Below, in pieces: positions 1 through 11,611 of a stretch of 64,000 nt of DNA. Location of the stretch: the NCBI GenBank assembly GCA_028622995.1, contig JAJQJQ010000030.1, positions 620,001 through 684,000 of the forward strand. Reading direction: 5' to 3'. The stretch comes from Panagrolaimus kolymaensis. Its lineage: Eukaryota > Nematoda > Chromadorea > Rhabditida > Panagrolaimidae. The first letter of the stretch is position 1. The number at the start of each line of letters is the position of its first letter. The notes under the pieces are model-generated. The model was not told where the DNA came from, made no database searches, and was given only the letters and a program-made list of their open reading frames with translations. Made by a program: the position numbers and the translations under genes.

Positions 1-1255
1 TTTGTTGTATTACAATGTGTAACCATGGCCGCTTCCGTCATTCCAAATCCTTGTTCAAGCCCTTTCATAGATGTTAAACGCTTTTGAACGTCTTCCATTA
101 AATCTTTACTAACAGGTGCAGCTCCAGCAAGAATAAGTGATGAGATATCATACTTATCAACGGCTTTATGATTAGCAAATAATTGAAGTATTGGTGGAAC
201 AACAAAACATGATACGAATCTAAAACATAAACTTTAGATTAGCTATAATTACAAAGTAAAAAATTACCTTATGTTCTTGAATATTCTTGCATAACTGTTC
301 AAAATCAAATTTCGGTATAATGATAGTTGAAATACTCAAATACAAATTAGTCAAAATGTTCCAATACCAAAGAAAGAATGGCAGAAAATTTTGAGGTGGA
401 TCAATGATGGTGTTTTGATTTTCTTTGGTGATGTAAGGAAAGATGCTCTTCTTAAAGAAATTTGCAAAGTTGGGTAACATGACAGACAAATTTCGATTTG
501 AAATCATAACACCTTTGGGTGGACCAGTAGTTCCGCTAAAAAGTGGAGAGTTAAAATTATTTAATGGACTATAAATAGAGAAACAGAAGTTATTGCTTTT
601 GCTACTTAATACCATAAGCATTACAAACACTCACCTTGAATAAGGAAGATAGTAAATATCTCTTTCATGATTGCATTCAACATCGTTCCAATGGATTTAA
701 GGTTGAAGATCCTTGATTTTCCTTTCATAATCGATTACATCTTTGGGAAGTTTGATTTCAGGAGATCCATCAGGAAGCAGACCACTTTTCAAACAAATAA
801 CCTTCTTGATTTTTGGACAATTTTTGATTGCTTCAAGAACTTTATCAAGCATGAAGTCAGCACAAAAGACCATAGAAGTTTTCGAATCGATGAATTGAGT
901 TTCTAATTCTTTAGGACCAAAGTAAACACTAGCAGGAGTTGAAGCACCACCAACGAGACCAGTTCCAAAAACTATTGCAGGATAATCAACCAGATTTGGA
1001 AGAACCAATGCTACGACATTCCCATGGTGAAAATCATTTTGACGAAGAAATGTTGCAACTGAAAGTGATCGAAGATACAGTTCTTTGAATGTGAGTTGAT
1101 CAGCTGGATTGAAAGCATTGATGAGAGCAGCTTTAGTTGGGTTTTCACATCCATGAAGCCATAAACGTTTGAGAAGTTGTTCAGATAATGAGATTCGTAA
1201 AGGTTGAATATATGGATAAGGTGATTTGAAGACACGATTTCGAGTTGCGACTATG
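1..1255 (-). pseudogene. Acyl-CoA synthetase / 4-coumarate-CoA ligase-like, broken and cut by the window edge
   Basis: An ANL-superfamily adenylating enzyme that would join CoA to a carboxylic acid via an acyl-AMP. Three blocks are seen: about 635-1250, 268-535 and 1-219. The second carries the AMP-binding loop SGTTGPPKG; the third carries LAGAAP and GFGMTEA. The N-terminal block reads like normal ANL sequence (e.g. VALVLPNLVDYPAIVFGTG). It looks dead. No ATG occurs in frame between the upstream in-frame stop and the first conserved residues. A TAA at 697-699 interrupts the frame shortly before the AMP loop, and the simplest splice between the second and third blocks shifts frame. Its 5' end abuts the Ulp1-like gene, so the original first exon was probably lost in a rearrangement. 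An assembly error is the other explanation. Confidence 0.8.
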
Positions 1256-1286
1256 ATTCTTGTTGTTGATGGATGAGTGAAGAATT

Positions 1287-2283
1287 TTATTCAAGAAGTT
1301 GCCACTGAGACAATTCAACCATCATTCTTTTACGGAACAAGCAAATATCGGGCCGTTTGAAATTTGGCAACATCTTCTTTGCAACATGCAATGCATATTG
1401 GCAAAGATAAATTCCGCCATCGGAACTTTTCATGAAGCCACTTGTTTTCTAAAAAAAATGTATTAAAAAAGTAAATTACTTTAATATTAAAATTTTACAG
1501 CTTCCATTATGTTCCATTCAAAGAATGGCATCCTTTCAGCGAACCACATATCTTCAAAATGATGTTCTGTCAAGAAGCGCCTAAAAAGTTTTTATTTAGT
1601 TAATTGGGTGAGCTTTTAATATTTTGTTACCTCATATTTTTCAAGTGTTTGGAGTTGTGGTGTCCTTTAACACCGAAGATCGCGATAATTCTTTCTCGCA
1701 TATCAACCACTAGCAGCTTCCAGCTTTGAGGCTCCATAACAGGAACGAACATATAATCAAAATGATATAGTCGAGATGAAACCATGTGTTTCACCTCTTC
1801 AAATCCTTCATGAACATATTTCTTATAGAATTGTGTAGAGCAGCAATAAACCTATAATATTTTTTTGTAATTTGTGCAAAATTTTTTATGTACGAAACCA
1901 ACTCTTTCATGTTGATTTGCGATGAGTTGCATATATCCATCTACGATGATATCGCTCACAGCTGGCGTTGGATTTGATCCTCCAAGTGCTGAAAGGTCAG
2001 CATCTTCCGCTCTTATTTCTTCAATTTCATTTGGAGTTGAAGAAACTAAAAATATTTACTTGAAATAACCAAATACATATATTTTTAAAAGCCTACCTCG
2101 AGGAGCTACATAAGCTACAAACTCGGTAAAAAATCTTCTATCAATTTCATCTTTGCTTATTGTTCGAGCAGGTAGTGGTCCACCACTACGATTCATTCTC
2201 ATTGAATCAGCTCTTACAGCTCTAATTTCAGCTTGTCGAGCTCGATTTGCATCACGAGCCGCTCTTCTGGGATTATCTTCCAT
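1287..2283 (-). CDS. Ulp1/SENP-like cysteine protease relative, probably catalytically dead
   Basis: Five exons join in frame: 2283-2097, 2045-1903, 1851-1631, 1580-1499, 1448-1287. The ATG lies directly behind a TTTTAG acceptor, so this may be a trans-splice site or an internal exon. The C48 (SUMO/NEDD8 protease) fold shows as RVYCCSTQFYKKYV, then MFVPVMEPQSWKLLVVDMRE, then SSDGGIYLCQYALHVAKK. In active members the His lies in an HW pair and the Cys in a D-C-G triplet. Here the HW position reads SW and the triplet reads DGG, so both catalytic His and Cys appear replaced while the Asp of VVDM remains. The basic N-terminal 60 residues are unlike known family members. It may bind SUMO-like proteins without cutting them, or be decaying. 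Confidence 0.6.
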
Positions 2284-3590
2284 CTAAAATATCGCAATTA
2301 ATGTGCGTAATTCCCTTCCCATAACAGAAGTAATTTTGTAATACCGTAATTGAAACAGGTTTATAATAATATTAATTTTATTATCAAATAAACAAAACAA
2401 AAAATACAAAATTAACAAAACAACAACAAAATAAACAATCATTAAAACAATTTTAACTTCATATGCAGCTTCCATGGCATATGCAGGATATCCAAAAGCA
2501 TTACGTTCTTCGATGCTTGATTCACGTCTCCAAAACGGTAGTTGACGGCTAAAAAACAAACAAGTAATGAAAGTAACAACAAACCAAAAAATCAAACGCA
2601 TATTTGTCAATGCACGTCGACGAGATTCATCAGGTTGATTGAGTGAGAAAGCAACAACAAGAAGCAAAGCCATGGAATATTTACAAAGATGCTCATCATC
2701 ACCAGGAACCAAATGACCATATTCAAGGGCGAAACATGTAAATTTGATGTATTCAGGAGTATCACGATCTTCAAGGAATTTATGAACTCTTGATGTCATT
2801 TCTTTGATATCACCATTATGATAAAGCTTTAGACCACGTTTCTTCATTTCATCGATCGATGTATTCCTAAAATAAACACATATTAGACAAAGGTGAGAGA
2901 AAAACAAACATACACAAGGCCATTGATGGTAACAAACACATCACTAATAAAGTTGTACAGGAGTGAAACTTCCACGCTTTGATTCGGAGGATGAGGAGCT
3001 TCTTTCTTGATTGGAGTTATTGTTGCTTTAAGAACATCGAGCTTCTTTGTTTCCACTTCTTTTACAGCTTCTTTCGGTTCTGGTTGAACTTCTGCACTTT
3101 CTTCTTGTTGTTGTTTACCATTTTCAATAGTTATACCAGTCAAAGGCAGCTTCTTAAGTTCCTCTTGCTTCTTCTTTTTGACCGATCTTTTCTTGTAGCA
3201 TACGACGAATCTGAAAATGATTGCTTTAATAATGGAAGAAAACCAAAATAAACTGACATAATGATACCAATAATGAGCAGAATGACCACGACAGGGATCA
3301 CAATCCAAAGCCACCATATTTTCGATTCTTCTGTTTTTGAAGCTTGTGGTAATGTTGTAACAGCTTTGGAAGTTGACGCAGAAGTTGTTGTCGATGAAGG
3401 AGGCACATATACTTTAGCATTCAGGATTGTGATTGGACAGTTTGTTGAAACTTGAATAATTTCAATTGTAATTCTATTTTCTTTATCAAAAGCAGCTTGT
3501 TTAGTTCTTCTCTCTTCTTTTTGAGCGGTCTTTTCCTATAGCATTTGACGAAGCTGAAAATGATAGCTTTAATAAGGGATGAAAACAAAA
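2284..3590 (-). pseudogene. TMG family, chimeric truncated copy A
   Basis: Related to the complete genes at 9392-11611 and 17652-19869. It lacks the signal peptide and most of the ectodomain: similarity starts at AAFDKENRITIE near 3500. The tail exon is truncated after AFGYPAYAMEAAYEV. In exon 2914-3210 the segment between EAPHPP and NQSVEV is deleted in frame, fusing two exons of the intact genes. The donor used in the sister copies (ATGCG followed by GTAT) has lost a base near 2600, and the former intron now reads through in frame as a hydrophobic stretch. Upstream, 3490-3590 repeats the start of the cytoplasmic exon, so the 5' part is a tandem scramble. No ATG is available. Confidence 0.75.
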
Positions 3591-4489
3591 ATAAACAAAG
3601 AACAAAAGAGGATGGATAAACAAGTCATTTCCCAATGGACATAAAATCAAATCGAGTGTTTAAGATAGGCGTCAATGATAATCTCGTTAAATGATTCAAG
3701 AAATGAAGAATGATGAAGTAAAATCTGGTATGGAAACAGATAAAGGAGCAAAAAATTAGACGGCAAAAGTTAGAAGAAAAAAGAAGGATAAATGAACTAA
3801 AAAATGGTGGAAAACACGATTTTCATGGAAATGAGGAGTCAAAAAAGAGCTAAAAAGCTGCAGAAAAAAATTTCAAAAAGGAAAGCAAAAAAGGAGGTTG
3901 AACATTTTTTTTGATAAATTTTGACAAAAAAAGAGAGAGAACATCTGCGAATTTTAGTTGATACGACAAAATTGAAGATTTTGCGAGTACCATTGCTTGC
4001 GGCTGTGATATCGATAAAAAATCGCGAGTGGAATAAAGCTTTTTTCCATGTTGCCAAACTTTGTTGTTTTTGAAATAGTTGAAGCAAAAAAAATTTTTGA
4101 AAAGCTTTGAAATTTTTAATTCATTTTTTAGTGGCAAACAAAAAGATAAAAGTATTTTGTAATGTTGAGATTGAATACATACATACCAATTCAAAAGAGG
4201 ATTAAAAACAAAGAAAATAACTGTATTTAACATTAATGAGGTCATTAGTTCAATTGATAAATCAAAACATGGAAGATGTGTGTACTTTTTTTTTGCCATT
4301 TTTGGAATCAGTAAACTACATTTACAACTAAAATGACAGCAAAATCAGAAACATTATTTCGCATTGGTAATAGGCATGATGATTAATTTAGGTTAGATGG
4401 GCAACTTACAAAGCCATCCTCTTACATCATTTTAACTTTGTAACTAAAATAAGCGACTCATTTTTCACGATTTCTTGAAACAAATTAAA
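3591..4489. other. No gene recognised
   Basis: AT-rich with purine runs. Short open stretches on the minus strand are low-complexity Lys/Phe-rich translations without splice support. No element ends were found. Confidence 0.5.
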
Positions 4490-4750
4490 GCCAGCAAATT
4501 CTAAAGCAAATTTTCCTTGAATCTTGGTTTAAAACGTAGCTGAATGCAGCACAAAAGAAGAAACTGTCTAAAATTGATAAATGTGTTACAAAAAGCATAA
4601 TATTTTTCGCCGGATTTCTTACAACAAAAATTTATAATTTCTTTTTTTAATTTTTGAAGAAGCCAAATAAAAATGAAGCAACGTTGTTGCATTGATAAAC
4701 TTTTTATTTTTACTTTCTTGCAAAAATCTTGAAAATGCTTTTTTCTTGCA
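4490..4750. repeat. Inverted diverged copy of the TMG upstream region
   Basis: Read on the minus strand, this matches the sequence upstream of both intact TMG genes (about 11755-12010 and 20013-20270), including the stretch around TTTATCAATGCAACAA, the GGCTTCTTCAAAAA block and the AAATTTTTGTTGTAAGAAAT block. It suggests that flanking DNA of copy A was inverted and detached from its gene. Confidence 0.7.
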
Positions 4751-4768
4751 TTTATGCAAATTTAAAAA

Positions 4769-5140
4769 TTGTCACCTTCAAAATTCAATATCTCATCGTT
4801 TGTTGCTAAGCATTTTACTAAGCTTGAATTCATCGATGTTTATTTACAATTTAGCTATTTGGAAAGTATGAGTTTGAATGTTTTTTTTGCAAAATTCTAT
4901 AGAAGGTTAAAGGAACTTTTCAATTCCAAACAACCGAAAAATGTTTTTGCTACTCCTAACATAACTCTTAAAATTTTTAAATCCATTTAAAATGAAATAC
5001 ATACATTTTTAATTTTTTTGATGCCACCGCTAAAAAAGATCCAGATATGAAAATTGTTGAATCAAATATCGGAAAAATTGTTACAAAAGAATTTTAAATC
5101 CACGAAGGTCTCGATTTCATGTTTTCTGATAAATATCGCT
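4769..5140 (+). pseudogene. Relic of family X (3' half)
   Basis: Two blocks match the C-terminal half of the family-X genes. The first, from 4780, reads FNISSFVAKHFTKLEFIDVY, like the SSFINDHFPKLRLLQI region of the gene at 55071-57180. The second, from about 5020, reads KKDPDMKIVESNIGKIVTKEF, then a stop codon, then IHEGLDFMFS. In the other copies this is the terminal motif KxFEIHxGLxFxF, so the stop replaces the Glu of FEIH and needs one base change. The acceptor AG before the second block is also gone. Upstream exons are not recognisable. Confidence 0.7.
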
Positions 5141-5723
5141 TGATTATGATGATTTCTCATTTTATTTTTACAAACATTTTTCCAAGCTTTTAGTGTTATT
5201 TTTATTATAATTTTTGTGTCCTTTTTGTTTTTTTTCTTAAGTTTAACTTAATAAAATAAAGTTCATTTTTCGCATCTTATTCTTTAATTATTAATTAATC
5301 GATTTTTAATAAATTTATTGCTACTGAAAATTTTAATTTTAAACTTGCAAATTTTTTAGCACAAATGTGACACAAGATTTTAAAAAAAAGTATTATATTT
5401 TTTATGGCTATTTTGTGGCCATTTTTCCATTATCATCAAAACCTTTTTTAAAGACCAATTTCCCAGTCAATATTTTTTCTAAACGCATCAATTTCAATTA
5501 TTGATCAATAAAAAATTTGACGACTGACATGCGCCAACTTGATTTATGTCATTTGTGTTTCCAGATAATATTAAAAGGTTTAACCTTTTTTTAATGCATA
5601 TTATTAATGCGATTATAATCAAAGCCTTTTTAACATGTCAACGCAGAAAAAAGTTGTGATTTCAAATTACACTTTTTTCTTTCTTTTTTAAATCATTAAA
5701 TGTTTTTTTGTAGGATGGATGAC
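5141..5723. other. Intergenic, nothing recognised
   Basis: AT-rich spacer between the family-X relic and the kinase promoter. Only a partial self-complementary stretch near 5575-5600 was noticed. Confidence 0.4.
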
Positions 5724-5732
5724 TATAAAAGG
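5724..5732 (+). promoter_or_regulatory. TATA box of CHK kinase 1
   Basis: TATAAAAGG lies 84 bases before the ATG. The inverted paralogue at 13346-14764 has TATAAAAAGG at nearly the same distance, which supports function in both. Confidence 0.55.
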
Positions 5733-5807
5733 CAACTATGAAGTTTGGAAAAAAAAACATATATCACTCGACAAAAATAATCAGAAGTAAAAAAAAGTTG
5801 TAAAAAT

Positions 5808-7220
5808 ATGACTGCTGAAACTTTAATTCTCGACGATGTTGTGGATTATTCCAAACCCATTGAAGGCCATAATTCTTTCACAATTGGATGGTTGCTGGAT
5901 TCTTTAAGAAAAAATGATAAAACTTTTATTAAATTATATGGAAATCGAGCAGTTAAAAATGTTAGTCAATTTCTTTGAAAAAAATTTTTATCTCCCAAAA
6001 ATATTTTTAGGTTACCGCTTACGATGTTTCTGGAGGCAAAGGCTTTGTTTCCGTGGTTCTTCGATGCACTCTTACTTTCGTGGATTCCATTGATTCAAAA
6101 GATGTTTATTGCACGGTACTCAAAATTCCTGGAACTCAATCCATTGATGACGCCCAATCGAAAGGGGCATTTGATTTTGGTGAAGTTGAAAAAACTCAAA
6201 AACGAGATAAAAAAGATTTTTTTGTTGAAGTCCATCAATTTGAATGCGATTTTTATAACCATTTGGCTCGAATCCTCGATGCTCCATGTCCAAAAGTTTT
6301 TAAAACTGTTGATTGGAATTTGGGTAAACACGAAGGAGTTTTACACATGGAAGATTTAACGGTTCGTGGAAAAACAATTACTTTCTTTGAAAATATTAAT
6401 TTAACTCAAATTAAAAATATGATTCGAACTTTTGCGAAAATGCATAAAAATATTCTCAGCGTGGATCCCAAAATTTGGCATGGAAAATATGTTAAAAGTC
6501 AAGAAACTTTAGCTGATGTTGTTACAGCATTTCAAGCATGTACCCCAGCATTTTTGAAAAAAAGTAAACGTGAAAGTTAGTTTTGCTTTTTTCTCGCAAT
6601 TTTTTTAATTAAAGACATAATTAATTTTAGAAGAATTTGAACCATTGATTTCTAAATTAAATAAATTTGCAACAAATCGCGAATTTTCTTTATACGCCAA
6701 TAAACAAGCTTACAAGGATATTGGATTGCCATCAATTTTGGTTCATGGAGATATGCATTCAGGAAATATTATGTGGGCCATCGATGCTGAAGGAAATATT
6801 CAAAATGAATTAGCGGCTTTAGTGGATTGGCAAATAATGCACGAAGGTTCTCCAATGTCTGATCTCGCGAGATTCTTAACTCATTGTTGCGACGGAGTTG
6901 TTCGTCGCCAAGCTGAATCCTTTGCAATTGAATATTATTTTGAATGTTTAATCAAAGAATTTGGAGGAGATAAAGCAAAAATTTTATTTAATATTGAACA
7001 ACTAAAGAAAGCTTATAATTATGCTTATTTGACCCAATGTTTCTTTGGAATAGGAATGACAGAATTTTTCTTTTCCGTATTAGAAGCTGAGATTCCAACT
7101 CAAGGTTTAAGAGATGCATATTATGATTTTGCTGTTTTGAAAGCTTTACACTTGTATGAAGACGCTGATCGACTTTTACAAGGTGAAATGAAAGATATGT
7201 TTGAAAAATATGGAAAATAA
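5808..7220 (+). CDS. CHK kinase-like / ecdysteroid kinase-like protein 1
   Basis: Exons 5808-5960, 6011-6575 and 6631-7220 give 435 residues in an unbroken frame. This is the aminoglycoside-phosphotransferase-like fold (EcKinase/DUF1679). The Brenner motif reads LVHGDMHSGNIMW and the metal-binding position reads ALVDWQ, in place of the DFG Asp of protein kinases. An N-terminal EFECDFYN-like block is EFECDFYNHLA. Family members phosphorylate small hydroxylated molecules such as ecdysteroids or xenobiotic conjugates in the cytosol; the substrate here cannot be told. The C-terminal 190 residues are almost identical to kinase 2, while the N-terminal half is more diverged. That points to recent duplication or gene conversion of the 3' exon. 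Confidence 0.88.
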
Positions 7221-7790
7221 AAAAAAAAACATTTTAACTTTTAATTTTTATTTTATATTTTGTTCCGTAAAAAATAAAAAATTATGAATAAAATTGCTTT
7301 GAAAGTTAGAGATCGAAAGTTTGGCAATTAAGTGATGTCGGAATTAATTTTATAGTATCTTTTATAAATAATTTATGTAAATATTTATCAAAAAAATGTT
7401 TTATTGAACTCCGATTTTTTAGGATGATGATGCGAGTTTTATACCCTTTTTCCTCCATAAGCGATCAAGACTTGTTTTTATTTTATTCTTCTTCCATATT
7501 TTTTTTTCTAAAACACCAAAAACTAAAAACAAAGTAAATAGTCTAAAAATGAATGGAAACAAAAAAGTTCAACAAAAAAATCAAAGATAAGAATTTCTTT
7601 TATTTTTGCTTCAACTTTTTTTTCGTGGCAACATAAAATATTTTTTTGAGAACTATTTTTTTTTTCGACGTTCCATTTTTCGTTTTCTTGAGTATCGTGC
7701 ATTTTAAAAAAAATTTCTTATTTTTGTACTTTAAAAATTACAAAATTTTTCTTAATGAAAATCTGCATATTCCCGTGTTAAAATAAAATA
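7221..7790. other. Intergenic, nothing recognised
   Basis: AT-rich spacer between a kinase and a GST gene on the same strand, with T-runs and a possible AATAAA at about 7270. Confidence 0.4.
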
Positions 7791-8994
7791 ATGGAACCTT
7801 TATTACTTCCATGGATGTTGGCCGGAAAGCGATTGGATTCTATCGAAAAATCCGTATCCAGTGAATTCGCAATTAGTCTATCAAAGCCTCCTCAATTTCG
7901 ATTAATTTCTTATTCAACTAGAGATTTCGCAGAAATTACCCGACTCACTTTAGCCTATGCAAATATAGAATTTGAAGATATTAAAATTGAAAATATTAAA
8001 AAATGGAATAAAATTAAAAAAGGTTTGCTTTTATGAAATTTTATAAACAAAAAAATTAAATAATTTTTTTTATAGAAAATTTCCCAGCAAAATCTTTGCC
8101 AATGTTAGAATGGAACGGAAAACAAATTTATGGAAGCGATGCCATAGGAAGATTGGTTGCAAAATTATTTAATCTTGCTGGTGATGGAATTTATGAACAA
8201 GCTCAAGCTGATACAATTATTGGAGTTATGAGAGATTTTGATAATATTGCAATTAGCTATATTAAAGGCGTTTTTGCTTTGTATAAAATAGATAAAGTAA
8301 GTCAACCATTAGATAATTAATATTTAAAGGGCCAAAGCTATTTGATGCCTTTTTGAAATTTCGTTTCCGTGTACTGAATTTTGCGAATGCCAAGCGCGTG
8401 TTTGAATTTAACGTGTAATTTACTGTAGGTACACGTAAATTCAAATTGCCGGTTGGCGAAGTATGAATTCAGCTCCCAGTAAACGAAATTTTGAAAAAGG
8501 CATCAAATAGCTATGGTTCTTTAAATAGGCAAAAAAAATTTCAAAAATTGCCCTAAAAAATATTTTACTATTTTTTATTTCAGGAAAAAACCTATCAAGA
8601 AATTTTTAAACCCGCTGTAATACATTATTTTACGATTCTTGAAGAATTTGCTTCAACTACAACTCGCGATGGTTTTTTACTTTCAAGTGGAATAAGTTAT
8701 GCTGATTTTGGAATGGCTAATTTATTCGAATTAATTAATTCTCTCAATCCAGAATTAGTTGAGAAATATATCAATATTAAAGCATTATCTCAAAAAGTTT
8801 TTGCTTTACCTCAATTACAATATTATTTAAATATCAGACCTGCGTTGGCTCATTTAAAACCCTCTCCTGTTGTTTCTAAACTTCCATTAACAACTAATTA
8901 TTATACTTTATCGTTAAAAAAAAGATTTCATCATTGTGATTTAAAAAATGATACTAATGCTAACAAGGAAGATAATGAAAGTGAAAGTAAATGA
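7791..8994 (+). CDS. Sigma-class-like glutathione S-transferase
   Basis: Exons 7791-8022, 8076-8296 and 8584-8994 give 287 residues. The thioredoxin-like half starts at FRLISYSTRDFAEITRL, where the Tyr sits in the place of the catalytic Tyr of sigma GSTs. It runs to SLPMLEWNGKQIYGSDAIGR, the cis-Pro and G-site Ser-Asp region (usually QSxAI). The helical half contains DFGMANLFELI, the usual buried Asp helix cap. GSTs of this type conjugate glutathione or make prostaglandins in the cytosol. Unusual: about 35 extra residues before the domain and a Lys/Asp/Glu-rich tail of about 30. Intron 2 houses a mini-element. The last codons mark the left border of the 4-kb duplication, so the tail may be rearranged. 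Confidence 0.8.
8328..8520. mobile_element. TTAA-flanked MITE in GST intron 2
   Basis: TTAA occurs at 8324-8327 and 8521-8524. Between them lie imperfect terminal inverted repeats: AGGGCCAAAGCTATTTGATG on the left and AGAACCATAGCTATTTGATG on the complement of the right, continuing to about 45 bases. No coding capacity is seen. TTAA duplication is typical of piggyBac-type elements, but the termini do not decide the superfamily. Confidence 0.75.
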
Positions 8995-9391
8995 ATAATA
9001 GTTTCAAGTTTTTATAAATGAAAATAAAATAAAAGTATTTTTTCTTCCATTTTTCCAAGAAAAAAATTCCTAAAAAAAGTTTTCTAAAATGAAGCTTCTT
9101 TTGTTACAACAAAAAAAGAAGACGAGTTAAAGTTGACAAAAAAGAGTAAAGTAAATGTTAATATTTACATATCAAACGCATAATTTTGTTTATGTGAGTA
9201 GACTGAGAATTTTAAAACAACAAATAAAGTTTAATAATCTTTGATTACACAAAAATACTATTACGAGAAACGCCATTTAAGATAAGGCAAAATAAATTAG
9301 AAAAGCAAAAGTACAAATAAAATTTTCTTTATTAATCAAAAACATACAATAAATAAAAGACATAAATAAAGTTGTTACAATAAGTTCAAAT
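8995..9391. other. Spacer between convergent genes
   Basis: 3' regions of the GST (plus) and TMG-B (minus) genes. Part of the duplicated unit; no further features. Confidence 0.4.
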
Positions 9392-11611
9392 TCAATGCCG
9401 TTTCTTCTTTTTCTTCTTTGACTTTGATTTTGATCTTGGCTTTGGTTTTTCAACGATCACTTCTTTGCTTTGCATCGCCGTTGTTCCTTCTTTCTTTGAA
9501 TTTGATCGTATTTCTTCTGATGCATTTGGAGTTGAATTCGTACGAACAAGTTTGACATCATGGAAACATTTGGGTTCAATTTGATATGCAGCTTCGATGG
9601 CGTTTGAAGGATATCCAAAAGCATTACGTTCTTCGATACTTGATTCACGTCTCCAAAATGGTAGTTCACGGCTACAAAACAAACGAGTAATGAAAGTAAA
9701 AGCAATCATAAAAAAAATACCGCATAGTTGTAAGTGCGCGTCGACGAGATTCATCAGATTGATTGAGTGTGAAAGCAACCACAAGAAGCAATGCCATGGA
9801 ATATTTACAAAGATGTTCATCATCACCAGGAATCAAATGACCATATTCGAGGGCAAAGCATGTAAACTTGATAAATTCAGGAGTTTCACGTTCTTGAAGG
9901 AATTTACGAACACTTGATGACATTTCTTTTATATCTCCATTTTGATCAAGCTTCAGACCACGTTTCTTCAATTCATCGATCGATTTGTTCCTAAAATTAA
10001 TAACACATATTATACAAAGTTGAGAGGAAAAAAAACATACACAAGGCCATTGATGGTAACAAACACATCACCAATAAGGTTGTATAGGAGCGAAACTTCC
10101 ACGCTTTGATTCTTCTTCTTTGGATCAGGTTTGTAGAACCTAAAAATAAAATAAATGATAACTTCAAGCATAAGCAACCAAAATCTAACATTGCCATTTT
10201 TTGGATGATTTCTTTTGAGTTTTTACCAAGGAGGCCATTTCTTTGCATAGAGTTGTAATGACATTCAAAGGAGATCTTCTTGTTGATGGAACGCTGAGAT
10301 TCCACGCTATCCTTGAAACGACCGCGAAATTTAGAACCAAAACTTCCAGAATTTGTTGTTCCCATAGAAAATGCCAATGCTCGAAACTGCTTCTTCTTTT
10401 TCTTTGGAACTTCATGTTGGTCTTCGACGATAATAGGTTCCTTTGATTCGATCACAGGAGTGGCAGGAGGAAGTTGAGGTGGAGGAGGTTCATCAGTAGC
10501 TTCATTTGCAATAGTTGGTTCTTTCATTGGCATTGATTCTGGTTGCTTCGGTTGTTCAACTTTTGACGGAGGAGGACGAGGAGGAGCTTCTTTTTTGATT
10601 GGAGTTTTTGCTTTATGAACATCGAGCTTCTTTGTTTCCACTTCTTTTGTAGCTTCTTTGATTTCTGGTTTAACTTTTGCGTTTTCTTCTTGTGGTTGTT
10701 TACCATCTTCTATAATTATACCAGTGAGAGGCAGATCCTTAAATTCTTGTTGTTTCTTCTTTTTGAGCGATCTTTTTCTGCAACATACGACGAAGCTGAA
10801 AATGATAGCTTTAATAATGAATGAAAACAAAAATAAATAAACGTACACGATGATACCAACAATGACGAGAATGACCACGATAGGAATCAAAATCCAAAGC
10901 CACAATATGTTTGATTCTTCTGTTTTTGATGTTGATATTGTAAGAGCTTTGGACGTTGAAGTTGAAGTCGTTGTCGATGAAGGAGGCACATATACTTTAG
11001 CATTCAGGATTGTGATTGGACACTTTGGTGAAACTTGACTAACTTCAATTATAATTCTATTTTCTTTATCAAAAGCAGGATCACAGCTAGCATCCGGAAA
11101 ACCACAATATGAAGCTTCATCGAATTTCATGCGAGTGAATAAACAATTCTTAAAATTTTTTCTTGAAAATTCATTGTGAGCAAACGTAAGTTTATCAGAT
11201 GTTGCTGAAATTTTGAATCCACAAAAGTTTGGTTGACAAAGTTTTGCAGCGACGTCGTTCCATTTCGAAGATTTGTAACAAAACAAAACCCTAAAAATTA
11301 GTATGATAACAGTGGCAATTTATAGAAAAGTCTTAAACTTACTCTCCTTCACATTTCTGGAAATCAACTTCAATATCCAATTGACCATTTGTAAGTATGA
11401 GTTGAGCAGTTCCAATAGACATTATTTTAACTTTGCCATCGATTGTTTCTTCAAAGATAGTTGATTCATCAGATAAAAGTTCGTTGTCGATATTATTCAA
11501 AGTTGAGCCAACATTCGAAGCCAGAATATGACCATGACCACCAGAATTCACAAAAGCAGCAGCAGCAACGAAGAAAACAAAAAACAGGAACGACGAAGAA
11601 GAAACGAGCAT
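9392..11611 (-). CDS. TMG family membrane glycoprotein B (uncharacterised)
   Basis: Six exons (11611-11343, 11290-10847, 10795-10190, 10139-10041, 9990-9721, 9671-9392) give 655 residues in frame. Order: signal peptide (SFLFFVFFVAAAAFVNS); a Cys-containing ectodomain of about 190 residues; a Ser/Thr-rich stalk; one transmembrane helix near 215-237 (LWILIPIVVILVIVGIIV); a basic KKKKQ stop-transfer; a Pro/Glu-rich tether (PPRPPPSK, DEPPPPQLPP); a conserved block SMQRNGLLGKNSKEIIQKMA; a compact hydrophobic domain with FIKFTCFALEYGHLIPGDDE and CKYSMALLLVVAF; and a Lys/Arg tail SKSKKKKKKRH. The layout is that of a type I surface receptor or adaptor. I do not recognise the family. Its ectodomain differs from copy C far more than its cytoplasmic part does. 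Confidence 0.82.
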
